A program made the position numbers and the translations under genes. Below the pieces are notes generated by a model, which saw nothing but the letters and a program-made list of their open reading frames with translations, did no database searches and was not told the DNA's origin. A stretch of DNA of 64,000 nt from Sphingobacteriaceae bacterium (GTDB lineage: Bacteria; Bacteroidota; Bacteroidia; B-17B0; Aurantibacillaceae): NCBI GenBank assembly GCA_016715905.1, contig JADJXI010000003.1, positions 806,001-870,000 of the forward strand, read 5' to 3'. Of this stretch, positions 8,402-16,495 are shown one piece after another; positions within the stretch are counted from its first letter, which is position 1; each line of letters begins with the position of its first letter.

Positions 8402-9847
8402 TTATATTTTTAAACCAATGATGCAAACATCGTCAATCTGTTCTTGGTCGCCTTTCCAGGTATCAAATACCGATTCCAATTTTTCTCTTTGTTCCCTCAT
8501 ACTTAAATGTCGGATAGAAAATATTAACTCAGCCAATTGTTTGTACATAAATTTCTTTCCTTTTGGCCCGCCAAACTGATCGGCAAATCCATCGGTAAAC
8601 AAATACAAAATACTTCCCTTGGCGAGTTTTAAAAAATGCGTTGTAAATCTGGTTTTTTTATCCGTTTTACCAACAGGTTGTTTGTTAGCTACAATTTCTT
8701 TAACGCCCGAATGCGCAAGGGGTTTAGAAATCTTAAATTCATTGGATATAGGGTATTCGCTAAAGTCGGAAAGTTCGATGATGCTTTCTGTTGGAATATA
8801 CCATAAAGGATTATTAGCGCCGGCCCAAGCCAGATCTCCGGTTTTGGTGTTAATGGTTGCCATAGAAATATCCATGCCATCCTTCACATCAAATTCATTT
8901 TTATTAAAAGAGTCAATTACTAAATCTCTAACCTTATCTAAAATCATACCCGGTTCAGTTAAATTCATATCTTCAATAGCACGATGCAACGCGTTACTGC
9001 AAACCATGCTAACTAAAGCACCCGGAACTCCATGTCCGGTACAATCGGCAACGGCAATAATAAACTGATCATTTTTTTGAACGGCGAAATAAAAATCTCC
9101 GGCAACAATATCTTTAGGTTTGTATAAAATAAAATTATCCGGAATTTTAGCAGTGATTTCTTTTTTTCTCGGCATTATAGCTTTTTGCAATCTTTTCGCG
9201 TAAGTAATGCTATCAATAATTTCATGGTTTTTTTCATGTATCAGTTTGTTTTTCAATTCTAACTCCTGCTCATATTCCTCATTGTTGTTTTTAAAATGTT
9301 GTATTACAGAAAAAATGATTGCAAAAACGGTAAATTGTCCATAAATAAAATATTGTTTTCGGGCAAATTCCGGCATTTCATGAAGGGGACTGAAATTAGC
9401 CTGATACAATTCAATTAAAAAGAAGAACAAAATATTCAATATAAATAAGGCTATAACCTCTTTTCGCTTTTTGAAAAGGAGTAGTGGAATGGTGGCAGTG
9501 GTTAGAATGAGATATTTATCGCCCAATTCTTCTGAATTATGAAAACTTAAGCAGGCAATAAAGATGAGTGGAAGAATTGAAAAATAGTAACGACAAAAAT
9601 GTAATAAGCCTAAAGCATTAATAAAGGGAGGCAATGCAAATAAAAAGATAAATGGAACAGCAATATAAAATAAAGTTGAAAGTTTAAAGGCCAGCACGGT
9701 GACGCTAAAAGCAAGCATAAGTAAAGTATTTACCATACTCATTTTATTAATAAACAAAAGATGTTTTTTGTCGTACGAATCAGCCAAGCGCTTTAAACCC
9801 ATTCTGGCAATATTCCGGTATAAATTATAGAAGTAGATTTTTTTCAT
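8402..9847 (-). CDS. Membrane-bound SpoIIE-type serine/threonine protein phosphatase
   Basis: A 481-residue PP2C-like phosphatase. The N-terminal half (about 38-185) holds five or six hydrophobic segments, a membrane sensor region with no known extracellular domain. A helical linker follows (LIHEKNHEIIDSITYAKRLQKAIMP, about 202-226; listed in two parts, LIHEKNHEIIDS and ITYAKRLQKAIMP). The phosphatase domain then has all metal-binding acidic residues I looked for: Asp251 (VAGDFYF), Asp268 (VADCTGHG), Asp419 (LFTDG) and Asp472/Asp473 (IDDV). It should be catalytically active, removing phosphate from an unidentified partner. The linker closely resembles the end of the adjacent TPR protein. In other bacteria such phosphatases act on STAS-domain partners; a STAS-like protein is encoded at 41420-41839, but a link is only a guess. 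Confidence 0.88.
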   Translation of the reverse strand: MKKIYFYNLYRNIARMGLKRLADSYDKKHLLFINKMSMVNTLLMLAFSVTVLAFKLSTLFYIAVPFIFLFALPPFINALGLLHFCRYYFSILPLIFIACLSFHNSEELGDKYLILTTATIPLLLFKKRKEVIALFILNILFFFLIELYQANFSPLHEMPEFARKQYFIYGQFTVFAIIFSVIQHFKNNNEEYEQELELKNKLIHEKNHEIIDSITYAKRLQKAIMPRKKEITAKIPDNFILYKPKDIVAGDFYFAVQKNDQFIIAVADCTGHGVPGALVSMVCSNALHRAIEDMNLTEPGMILDKVRDLVIDSFNKNEFDVKDGMDISMATINTKTGDLAWAGANNPLWYIPTESIIELSDFSEYPISNEFKISKPLAHSGVKEIVANKQPVGKTDKKTRFTTHFLKLAKGSILYLFTDGFADQFGGPKGKKFMYKQLAELIFSIRHLSMREQREKLESVFDTWKGDQEQIDDVCIIGLKI

Positions 9848-9944
9848 AAGGCCTACTCTAATTATGGGGTTTGTATAATATTATACTTAGGGTTTTGAAA
9901 GAAGTTGCATGGCTTATCTTAAAATATTTTTAAATACATAAACG

Positions 9945-9983
9945 GAAAAAAAAAGCCCACAAGCGTTATGGCTCATGGGCTTT
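9945..9983 (-). terminator. Rho-independent terminator of htpG
   Basis: The stem AAAGCCCA / TGGGCTTT (9952-9959 with 9976-9983) closes a 16-base loop and is followed on the minus strand by a run of nine T. It lies 22 bases past the htpG stop codon. Confidence 0.85.
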
Positions 9984-10004
9984 GGAGATGAGTATGGACA
10001 ATGC

Positions 10005-11900
10005 TTAGATTAACTCAACACTTCTTTTGATGAAGTTGGTTAAGCCTTCTCCTTTTAACAAACCTTGCGATAATAAAGCCAAATCAGTGGCTTGTTTTGT
10101 TAAATTTTTCTGTTTGGTTTCGTCTTTTTCTTCCAGTATACGGGTTATGAGAGGGTGATTAGAGTTCACCACCAAATTATACATATCCGGCATATTGCCA
10201 TAAAAGCCCATTGCACCACCGCCTAATTGATTCATGTCTTTCATTCTGCGCATAAACTCAGGTTTGGTAATCAGCATGGGCGCATCTTTTTCGCTTAAGT
10301 TTTCAAACTGCACCATAAACTGATCTTTGCTTACGGTTTCTTCTATAATGGGCTTTAAGGCTTTCTGTTGATCTTCGCTTAGTTTACTAATTACATTTTC
10401 TTCCTTATTGATTAATTTATCAATGGTATCAGCATCTACCCTTACAAACTGTGTGTCTTTTAATTTGCTTTCTAAATGATTGATGTAATGCGGATCAAGC
10501 ATGGTATCCATCAACAACACTTCGTAACCTCTGTTTTTTGCTGCATCAATGTAAGCATGCTGTTCCTGAATATTGCTGGCGTATAAATACACCACTTTTT
10601 TATTTTTATCGGTTTGATTGGTTTTTACGTGATTTTCAAATTCTTCAAACGTAAAGTATTTATCATCGGTAGTTTTTAAGAGTGCGAATTTGGCTGTTTT
10701 CTCATAAAATTTTTCATCACTAATCATGCCGTATTGCACAAAAATTTTAATGTCATCCCACTTTTTTTCAAATTCCGCTCTGTCTTTTTTGAACAAATCT
10801 TCCAGTTTATCCGCTACTTTTTTAGTAATGTGCGACGAAATCTTTTTTACATTTCCATCCGCTTGCAAATAACTTCGGCTTACGTTTAATGGAATATCCG
10901 GACTATCAATTACACCTCTTAGTAAGGTTAAAAAATCAGGTACAATATTTTCTACATTATCGGTAACAAAAACCTGATTACTGTATAATTGAATGCGGTC
11001 TTTAGGCATTTCCAGTTTATTGGAAAGTTTAGGAAAGTACAAGATACCGGTTAAGTTGAAGGGATAATCCACATTTAAATGAATATGAAATAAGGGTTCT
11101 TCAAACTGCATGGGGTATAATTCCCGATAAAATGATTTATACTCTTCATCTTTTAAATCAACAGGTTTTTTGGTCCAGGCCGGATTGGGATTATTGATGA
11201 TATTATCTACTTCAATTTCTTTTTGTTTTACTTCGCCTTTTTCATCTTTTTCCTCTGTATCTATCCAATCTTTTTTAGTTCCGAATTTTATTTCAACCGG
11301 TAAAAACTTGCAATATTTTTTTAATAATCCTTCAATTTTATTGTTCTCTAAATACTCTTCGCAATCATCGGCAATATGTAAAACTATATCTGTACCTCTT
11401 TCTTTTTTCTTTTTAGTTTCTTCAATTTGATATTCCGGACTTCCATCACATTCCCATCGCACGGCCTTGCTGTTTTCTTTAAAAGAAAGTGAAAATATTT
11501 CTACCTTTTTGGCTACCATAAAAGCCGAATAAAAACCTAAACCGAAATGTCCGATTACCACGTTTTTGTCTACTTTATCTTTGTATTTATTTACAAATTC
11601 CTCGGCACCGCTGAAAGCAATTTGCGTAATATACTTCTCAATTTCTTCCCGGGTCATACCAATACCTTTATCGCTAATGGTTATGGTTTTAGCTTTTTTA
11701 TCAATTTTAACCTCAATTTTTAAATCGCCTAGTTCACCTTTAGCTTCTCCCAAATTGGTTAAGGCTTTCAGTTTTTGCGTAGCATCCACTGCGTTACTGA
11801 CCAATTCGCGTAAAAATATTTCGTTATCGCTGTAAAGGAATTTTTTAATAATCGGAAAAATGTTTTCCGTTTGAACATTGATTTTGCCTGTATTACTCAT
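10005..11900 (-). CDS. htpG: Molecular chaperone HtpG (Hsp90)
   Basis: HtpG is the bacterial Hsp90, an ATP-driven dimeric chaperone in the cytoplasm. Its 631 residues match the family. The GHKL ATP-binding domain shows RELVSNAVDATQKL with catalytic Glu32 and Asn36, DKGIGMTREE near 78-87 and the lid motif GHFGLGFYSAF near 117. The middle domain with the conserved arginine segment LNVSRSYLQ and a C-terminal dimerisation domain follow. A GGGAMGF sequence lies near residue 565 in the C-terminal domain. It is monocistronic, with its own strong promoter and terminator. Confidence 0.97.
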   Translation of the reverse strand: MSNTGKINVQTENIFPIIKKFLYSDNEIFLRELVSNAVDATQKLKALTNLGEAKGELGDLKIEVKIDKKAKTITISDKGIGMTREEIEKYITQIAFSGAEEFVNKYKDKVDKNVVIGHFGLGFYSAFMVAKKVEIFSLSFKENSKAVRWECDGSPEYQIEETKKKKERGTDIVLHIADDCEEYLENNKIEGLLKKYCKFLPVEIKFGTKKDWIDTEEKDEKGEVKQKEIEVDNIINNPNPAWTKKPVDLKDEEYKSFYRELYPMQFEEPLFHIHLNVDYPFNLTGILYFPKLSNKLEMPKDRIQLYSNQVFVTDNVENIVPDFLTLLRGVIDSPDIPLNVSRSYLQADGNVKKISSHITKKVADKLEDLFKKDRAEFEKKWDDIKIFVQYGMISDEKFYEKTAKFALLKTTDDKYFTFEEFENHVKTNQTDKNKKVVYLYASNIQEQHAYIDAAKNRGYEVLLMDTMLDPHYINHLESKLKDTQFVRVDADTIDKLINKEENVISKLSEDQQKALKPIIEETVSKDQFMVQFENLSEKDAPMLITKPEFMRRMKDMNQLGGGAMGFYGNMPDMYNLVVNSNHPLITRILEEKDETKQKNLTKQATDLALLSQGLLKGEGLTNFIKRSVELI

Positions 11901-11927
11901 AATTCAATTGATTTTGCATAAGGAGAG

Positions 11928-11961
11928 CAAAGATAGTACCAAATGAGAATAATGTGCCAAA
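11928..11961 (-). promoter_or_regulatory. htpG promoter
   Basis: On the minus strand TTTG (11958-11961) is followed after 22 bases by TATCTTTG (11928-11935), an exact TAnnTTTG. The predicted transcription start is about 20 bases before the ATG. No heat-shock operator such as CIRCE is seen near it. Confidence 0.75.
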
Positions 11962-12067
11962 TTGACAAATAACAACGGTTTTTATGCATTTATTGCAGGA
12001 AAACGGTCCGTTTTTTGGGAAAGCTATATTAGTTTATCGAGGCGTATTTGTAATTAGACAAAGCGGT

Positions 12068-12156
12068 CAGTTCGAGTAGCGAAATGAAATGAAGCGTATC
12101 GAGAACTGTTACGAAGAATCACTTCTCGATACGCTCGTTCCTCACTACTCGAAGTG
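12068..12156. repeat. Long imperfect inverted repeat (cloverleaf-like)
   Basis: Two arms of about 37-40 bases face each other. Arm 1 (12068-12107) runs from CAGTTCGAGTAG to CGTATCGAGAACTG, and arm 2 (12120-12156) runs from CACTTCTCGATACGC to ACTACTCGAAGTG. The arms are imperfect reverse complements. Each arm's own ends are also complementary (CAGTTC/GAACTG; CACTTC/GAAGTG), so the RNA or single-stranded DNA could fold as one long hairpin or two shorter ones. There is no coding content. It looks like a non-autonomous dispersed repeat. Confidence 0.75.
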
Positions 12157-12236
12157 ACAATAATCCAAAAACTCTTTTATGCGCTTTTATTTCTTTTATG
12201 GTTAAATTATTAGAGAGATTTAGGTTTTCACACTTC

Positions 12237-12298
12237 TCCGCCGCGGCGGATAGCTCAGCCTGCCTACCGGCATGCGGGCTTGCCTACCGGTAGGCAGG
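12237..12298. repeat. GC-rich palindromic repeat cluster
   Basis: TCCGCCGCGGCGGA at 12237-12250 is a perfect 14-base palindrome and TGCCTACCGGTAGGCA at 12281-12296 a perfect 16-base one. The element CCTGCCTACCGG occurs at 12259-12270 and nearly again at 12280-12290. The composition stands out against the AT-rich surroundings, which suggests an inserted dispersed repeat. Confidence 0.7.
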
Positions 12299-12393
12299 TG
12301 TAACACACTTCGACTACCATTCCTATGGAAGGCAGGCGCTCAGTGTAACATTTCGCACAAGGAAAATTGGAAATCTAAATTTCAATAAAACGA

Positions 12394-13881
12394 TTATTTA
12401 CAACCATTTTTAAGCAAGGCTTCGGTGGCACTGGTATAACCTAAGGTTTGGGCTGTTTTAAGGTCGGCGCAACTGCCGTTTTGATCGTTTTTAAATTTTT
12501 TAATCTTTCCTCTGAAATAAAAGGCTTTACCTTGATTTGGATTTTGTTCAATAGTTTTATTTAAATCAGCCAGAGCCAAATCATCTTTCTCAATCATGTA
12601 ATAACTATTCCCTCTTTCTAATAAGGCTAATGCATAATTGGGTTTTAAAGTAAGCGATTCGGTAAAATCAGCTATGGCTCCATTATAATCTTTGAGGGCG
12701 TATTTAGCTAAACCACGGGTATAATAGGTGTCGTAATTTTTTTTAAGCGCCAGTGCTTTATCACAATCTTCAATACAACCTTTATCATCGGCATTCGCAT
12801 AGCGTAAACGTGCCCGGTGAAAATAAGAGTATTCATACTCGCTATTTAATTGAATGGCTTTATTTAAATCAGCAGCTGCCAATTCATCTTTTTTAAGCAT
12901 ATAATAAGTAGCACCTCTAAAGCAATAAGATTTATGATCGGTTAATCCCATGGCAATGGCGGAATTAAAATCAGTTTCGGCATTAGAATAATTGCCTAAA
13001 TAATATTGCGATAAGCCTCTGTTGTAATGTGCTTTCTTATGGTAAGGATCTATTTCTATACAACTGGTGTTGTCATCTACTGATTTTTTATATTCACCTA
13101 AATCTAAATAGGCTAATCCTCTGTTATAATACGCAGCGGCATACTTTTTATCGCGAGAAATTACCAAATCATATTCGGCCAAAGCATCTTTATATCTTTT
13201 TAAGCCGATTAAATTTACGCCTCTCCAAAAATGAGTTTCAATATTGTCTTGCAAGGCCAGGGCTTTGTCGGTATCTTCTAATCCACCTTGGTAATCTTTT
13301 AAATTGTATTTAGCAATGGCTCTGCTATAATAAGTAGGTTCGTAATCGGGATTAATTTCATAGGCTGCATTTAAATAAGTGAGCGCATCTTCATATTTCT
13401 CCAAGTTATTTAAAGTAGCTCCTTTATAAGTTAAGGCTTTATGATGATTGGGTTTAATTTTTAAGCAGACATCAAAATGGGTAAGGGCTTCGCTGTAATT
13501 TTTTAAGGCATAATAAGATTCGCCAATCATAAAATACACATTATCTGTATTTTTACCGGCCTCAATACTTTTTTGAAAATCGCGAATAGCAGTTTTGTAA
13601 TCTTTCAATGCATAACTGCACAATCCTCTGTTATAAAGTCCTGCCTGACTCTCGGGGTATTTTTTTAAATAAGCGGTGTAATCTTCATAGGCTTCGGCGT
13701 ATAATTTTTTTTCGTATTTATCAAAGGCCGATTTAAATAGCGGATCTGATTCGGTTTGCTTAGTGTTTCCTCCTACAGTTTTAGTTCGGATATCTCGGTT
13801 ATTTTCTTCACCATCCCTTTGCGAAAAAATGGGTAAAAAGAAAAAATGAAGTACAAACAGCAGTAAAAATTTTTTTTTCAT
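12394..13881 (-). CDS. Exported TPR repeat protein (about 12 repeats)
   Basis: A 495-residue protein. A Lys-rich signal peptide (MKKKFLLLFVLHFFFLPIFS) is followed by a short polar segment and then tetratricopeptide repeats almost continuously from about 50 to 480. The 34-residue period is clear from recurring A..YNRG, YY.RG and DF..AI motifs. Such superhelices are protein-binding scaffolds; no catalytic domain is present. The C-terminus (GSCADLKTAQTLGYTSATEALLKNGC) holds two cysteines. It is the last gene of the minus-strand run after gyrA and the M16 peptidase, 29 bases after the preceding TPR gene. Probably periplasmic; partner unknown. Confidence 0.85.
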   Translation of the reverse strand: MKKKFLLLFVLHFFFLPIFSQRDGEENNRDIRTKTVGGNTKQTESDPLFKSAFDKYEKKLYAEAYEDYTAYLKKYPESQAGLYNRGLCSYALKDYKTAIRDFQKSIEAGKNTDNVYFMIGESYYALKNYSEALTHFDVCLKIKPNHHKALTYKGATLNNLEKYEDALTYLNAAYEINPDYEPTYYSRAIAKYNLKDYQGGLEDTDKALALQDNIETHFWRGVNLIGLKRYKDALAEYDLVISRDKKYAAAYYNRGLAYLDLGEYKKSVDDNTSCIEIDPYHKKAHYNRGLSQYYLGNYSNAETDFNSAIAMGLTDHKSYCFRGATYYMLKKDELAAADLNKAIQLNSEYEYSYFHRARLRYANADDKGCIEDCDKALALKKNYDTYYTRGLAKYALKDYNGAIADFTESLTLKPNYALALLERGNSYYMIEKDDLALADLNKTIEQNPNQGKAFYFRGKIKKFKNDQNGSCADLKTAQTLGYTSATEALLKNGCK

Positions 13882-13910
13882 TGGGGGATGTGTTGTTGAT
13901 CGGCGCTAAA

Positions 13911-15269
13911 TCAATTGCTTGATTTTATTTTTTCATTGATTTGTTTTGATTTGGCGTCGTTTCCGGTTAAGAGATACAACTTTCTTAAGGCCACCATGGT
14001 AGATTTATCATCTGGTTTTATTTCCAGGGCTTTTTCAAGGTATGGAATAGCTTTTTTGTAATATTCCTGACTCTTGGCTTCATTTTCTTTTTGAATTTTT
14101 ACCTGATCGGTGATTTTTTCTGCCTTACGATTTTGAATATATCCTCCATAATTGTTATACATGGCTCCTGTATTGTAAAGCGCGTTATATTCCAAATCCT
14201 TATTGGTTCCGGCAAACTCAATGGCCTTTAAGTAATGGGTTTCGGCATTTTTAAAATAGACTTCAAATTGTGCGGGTTTTTCCAATTCTTTACCGCTGAT
14301 TTTATCCTTAGGATTGGCCAAGTTATCGTAAATATTACCGGTTACAATATTTAAAAGTGGATTATTAGGGTCTTTATCTAAAGAAGCTTTTAAATTCTCT
14401 AAAGCTTTTGTGTGTTTGCCTGCTGACAGATAATAATTGGTTTCCAAATTCATTAAGCCTGCGTCATTCGGTAATTGCTGGCGACCTTTTTCCAGCGTTT
14501 GAACAGCAACTGCACTATCCCCTTTAGACAGGTAAGCATTAAATAGTGATTCAAAATTATAGCCATTCGCAATATTTAAGTCTACCATTTTTTTGTTGTA
14601 TTCAATGATACGGGCACTATTTCTAGACTTAGAAGCAGAAACACAGGCGTTATAATAATTAGTGGTATCATGATTTTTTAAGATGATAGAATTTATGCCG
14701 GCAGTTTTGTAAAAATAATCGGCAGCATCATCATATTTTTTTGCTTTGTATTTTCCCTGTGCGATATTGCCTGATTCCATTTTAAGTTGTTGAATGAGTA
14801 ATAAAAACCGAATATCATCTTCATTCATGCTGGCCGTTCCCTTGGTAAGTCCATCTGTTATTCCGGTCATGTATTTGGCATCAATATCGGCAATGGCGGT
14901 AACTTCATTGGCTGCAATTTCAAAATTATTTAAAGGTGTGTTTCCGTATGCCGTAACGTCTCTTTCTCCTTTGTCGTGAATGCTTGCTTCCAGTTTTTTC
15001 TTTTCTGCATTCAATTCATTCTTGTAATAAGCGTAAGCAATGCGAGCTTTATAGGCGTGCGCTTTTCCTTGAAACTTGGTATCCGGATGGGTTAAGGCAA
15101 CATCAATAGCATCATTCGCCTTTTTCAAATAACTTAAGTCGGGTTTTCCATCTTTTTCTGTCGCTTCGTAATCACTTAAAGCTCTCCATGCACTTTGTAC
15201 TTTTGATTTTTGTGCAAAAAGGAATGAAGTGAAGGAAATGCCAATAAAAAGGAAAATAATTTTTTTCAT
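13911..15269 (-). CDS. Exported TPR-containing protein
   Basis: A 452-residue protein with the signal peptide MKKIIFLFIGISFTSFLFA, then helical repeats of TPR type. They are most regular at about 235-320 (NLETNYYLSAGKHTKALENL, LNIVTGNIYDNLA) and 340-440 (YYKKAIPYLEKALEIKPDD). The N-terminal 200 residues are more divergent. No catalytic motif is visible. It lies 5 bases after the upstream TPR gene and 29 before the next, so the three are surely cotranscribed. The products may form one periplasmic assembly, but that is inference. Confidence 0.82.
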   Translation of the reverse strand: MKKIIFLFIGISFTSFLFAQKSKVQSAWRALSDYEATEKDGKPDLSYLKKANDAIDVALTHPDTKFQGKAHAYKARIAYAYYKNELNAEKKKLEASIHDKGERDVTAYGNTPLNNFEIAANEVTAIADIDAKYMTGITDGLTKGTASMNEDDIRFLLLIQQLKMESGNIAQGKYKAKKYDDAADYFYKTAGINSIILKNHDTTNYYNACVSASKSRNSARIIEYNKKMVDLNIANGYNFESLFNAYLSKGDSAVAVQTLEKGRQQLPNDAGLMNLETNYYLSAGKHTKALENLKASLDKDPNNPLLNIVTGNIYDNLANPKDKISGKELEKPAQFEVYFKNAETHYLKAIEFAGTNKDLEYNALYNTGAMYNNYGGYIQNRKAEKITDQVKIQKENEAKSQEYYKKAIPYLEKALEIKPDDKSTMVALRKLYLLTGNDAKSKQINEKIKSSN

Positions 15270-15274
15270 AATTG

Positions 15275-16423
15275 TTATTTAAATTTTGCCGCTTTTTCGT
15301 TATCGCCTAAGCGGGCATAAATCTGCAACAATAACTTTTTTGTTGAAGCATCTTTATTGATGTCATAATAACTTTCAAAATTTGCTCCTGCTTTTTTCCA
15401 GGCCTCGGCAAATTTTGTTTCGTATTCTTTTATTTTAGGATCTTTAGGTGCAGCATCGTTTAATTTATCATTCCATTCTTTTCCTTCGTTATAATATAAT
15501 ACAGCTAGGTTATAATAAGCATCTGAATAATCTGCTTTTAGTTCTATTGCTTTTTTATATTCTTCTTCGGCCTTTATCAAATCTTTTGTTTTGAAATATA
15601 AATTTCCTAAAGCATTATGTAAAACTTCATTATCCGGTGCAACTTCTAAAGCTTTTTCCAGTTTCACTTTAAGCTCGTCTGTTTTTTTTCTGGCTAAAAA
15701 TATGTTTAATTCGGTATTAATTAAATCCATGTTGTCATCAAATAATATTTTACCCTTCTCTATATAATCCAATGCGGCAGCAGTATCTTTATCAATCAAG
15801 GAAATTTTTACCATATCGGTATAAATTTTAGGATCTCTATACTTGCTTTCAATTAATTTATTGGCGTAATTTTTTGTTTTTTCTTTATCACCGGCATATT
15901 TATAGGTATCAAAACGATAAAACACTAATTTTTCTTTAGTAATGTTGGCTCTTTTTATTCCCTGATCAAAATCAAAGGGTAGAGCTTCTTCCAGCATATC
16001 GTAACATTTAATGGCCTTATCAAATTCTTTATTAGAACGGTAATAATTGGCTTTATTGTATGTAGCAGCAGCTGATTGAACCAATAATCCTTTCGCTTCA
16101 TCCTTGTAAATATCTTTCCCTTTATCGAGCGTTAAACATTTGATGTACGCTTCTAAAGCATTTTCTTCAGATAAATTATCTAGAGCGCGAACAGCAGATG
16201 AAGTGTCAGAATAAATAGCCTGATAAACTTTACCCCGGTTTAACCACATTTTTGCACTTTCTTTGGTGTCGTTATGAATGGCAGCAGCGTCGGCAGCAGT
16301 TTTAGCTTTAGCATAGTCTTTATTACGCGTATAATTAATCATGTTCTGAATATTCATGTTTTGCGCCAAGCTTAAATTATACGCAACAATCAATAAACCG
16401 GAAACCAATACTTTTTTAATCAT
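15275..16423 (-). CDS. Exported TPR-containing protein
   Basis: A 382-residue protein. It starts MIKKVLVSGLLIVAYNLSLAQ, a signal peptide ending in the common LAQ cleavage pattern. Weak helical repeats precede two or three clear TPRs at about 260-345 (VLHNALGNLYFKTKDLIKAE and SDAYYNLAVLYYNEGK). The C-terminus again shows a repeat (LLLQIYARLGDNEKAAKFK). It resembles the next gene in layout and is probably an ancient duplicate. It is the first of three TPR genes in the run, 72 bases after the M16 peptidase gene. Confidence 0.82.
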   Translation of the reverse strand: MIKKVLVSGLLIVAYNLSLAQNMNIQNMINYTRNKDYAKAKTAADAAAIHNDTKESAKMWLNRGKVYQAIYSDTSSAVRALDNLSEENALEAYIKCLTLDKGKDIYKDEAKGLLVQSAAATYNKANYYRSNKEFDKAIKCYDMLEEALPFDFDQGIKRANITKEKLVFYRFDTYKYAGDKEKTKNYANKLIESKYRDPKIYTDMVKISLIDKDTAAALDYIEKGKILFDDNMDLINTELNIFLARKKTDELKVKLEKALEVAPDNEVLHNALGNLYFKTKDLIKAEEEYKKAIELKADYSDAYYNLAVLYYNEGKEWNDKLNDAAPKDPKIKEYETKFAEAWKKAGANFESYYDINKDASTKKLLLQIYARLGDNEKAAKFK

Positions 16424-16495
16424 CCTAATTTTGTTTAAAGTGAACTATTTATTTAATTAATAATACAATCGAATCAAACTTCGTGCTGAGATTTA

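Larger units (their letters stand above)
11962..12393. other. Repeat-rich intergenic region
   Basis: About 430 bases upstream of the htpG promoter and downstream of the last TPR gene have no supportable coding region. They hold two unrelated repeat structures, described separately (12068-12156 and 12237-12298), and otherwise AT-rich sequence. The GC-rich composition around 12235-12300 contrasts with the rest of the window. Confidence 0.7.

Noticed and set aside
12068..12298. CRISPR array or attachment site
   Set aside because: The units are inverted, not direct, and differ from each other. No cas or integrase gene and no tRNA is near.
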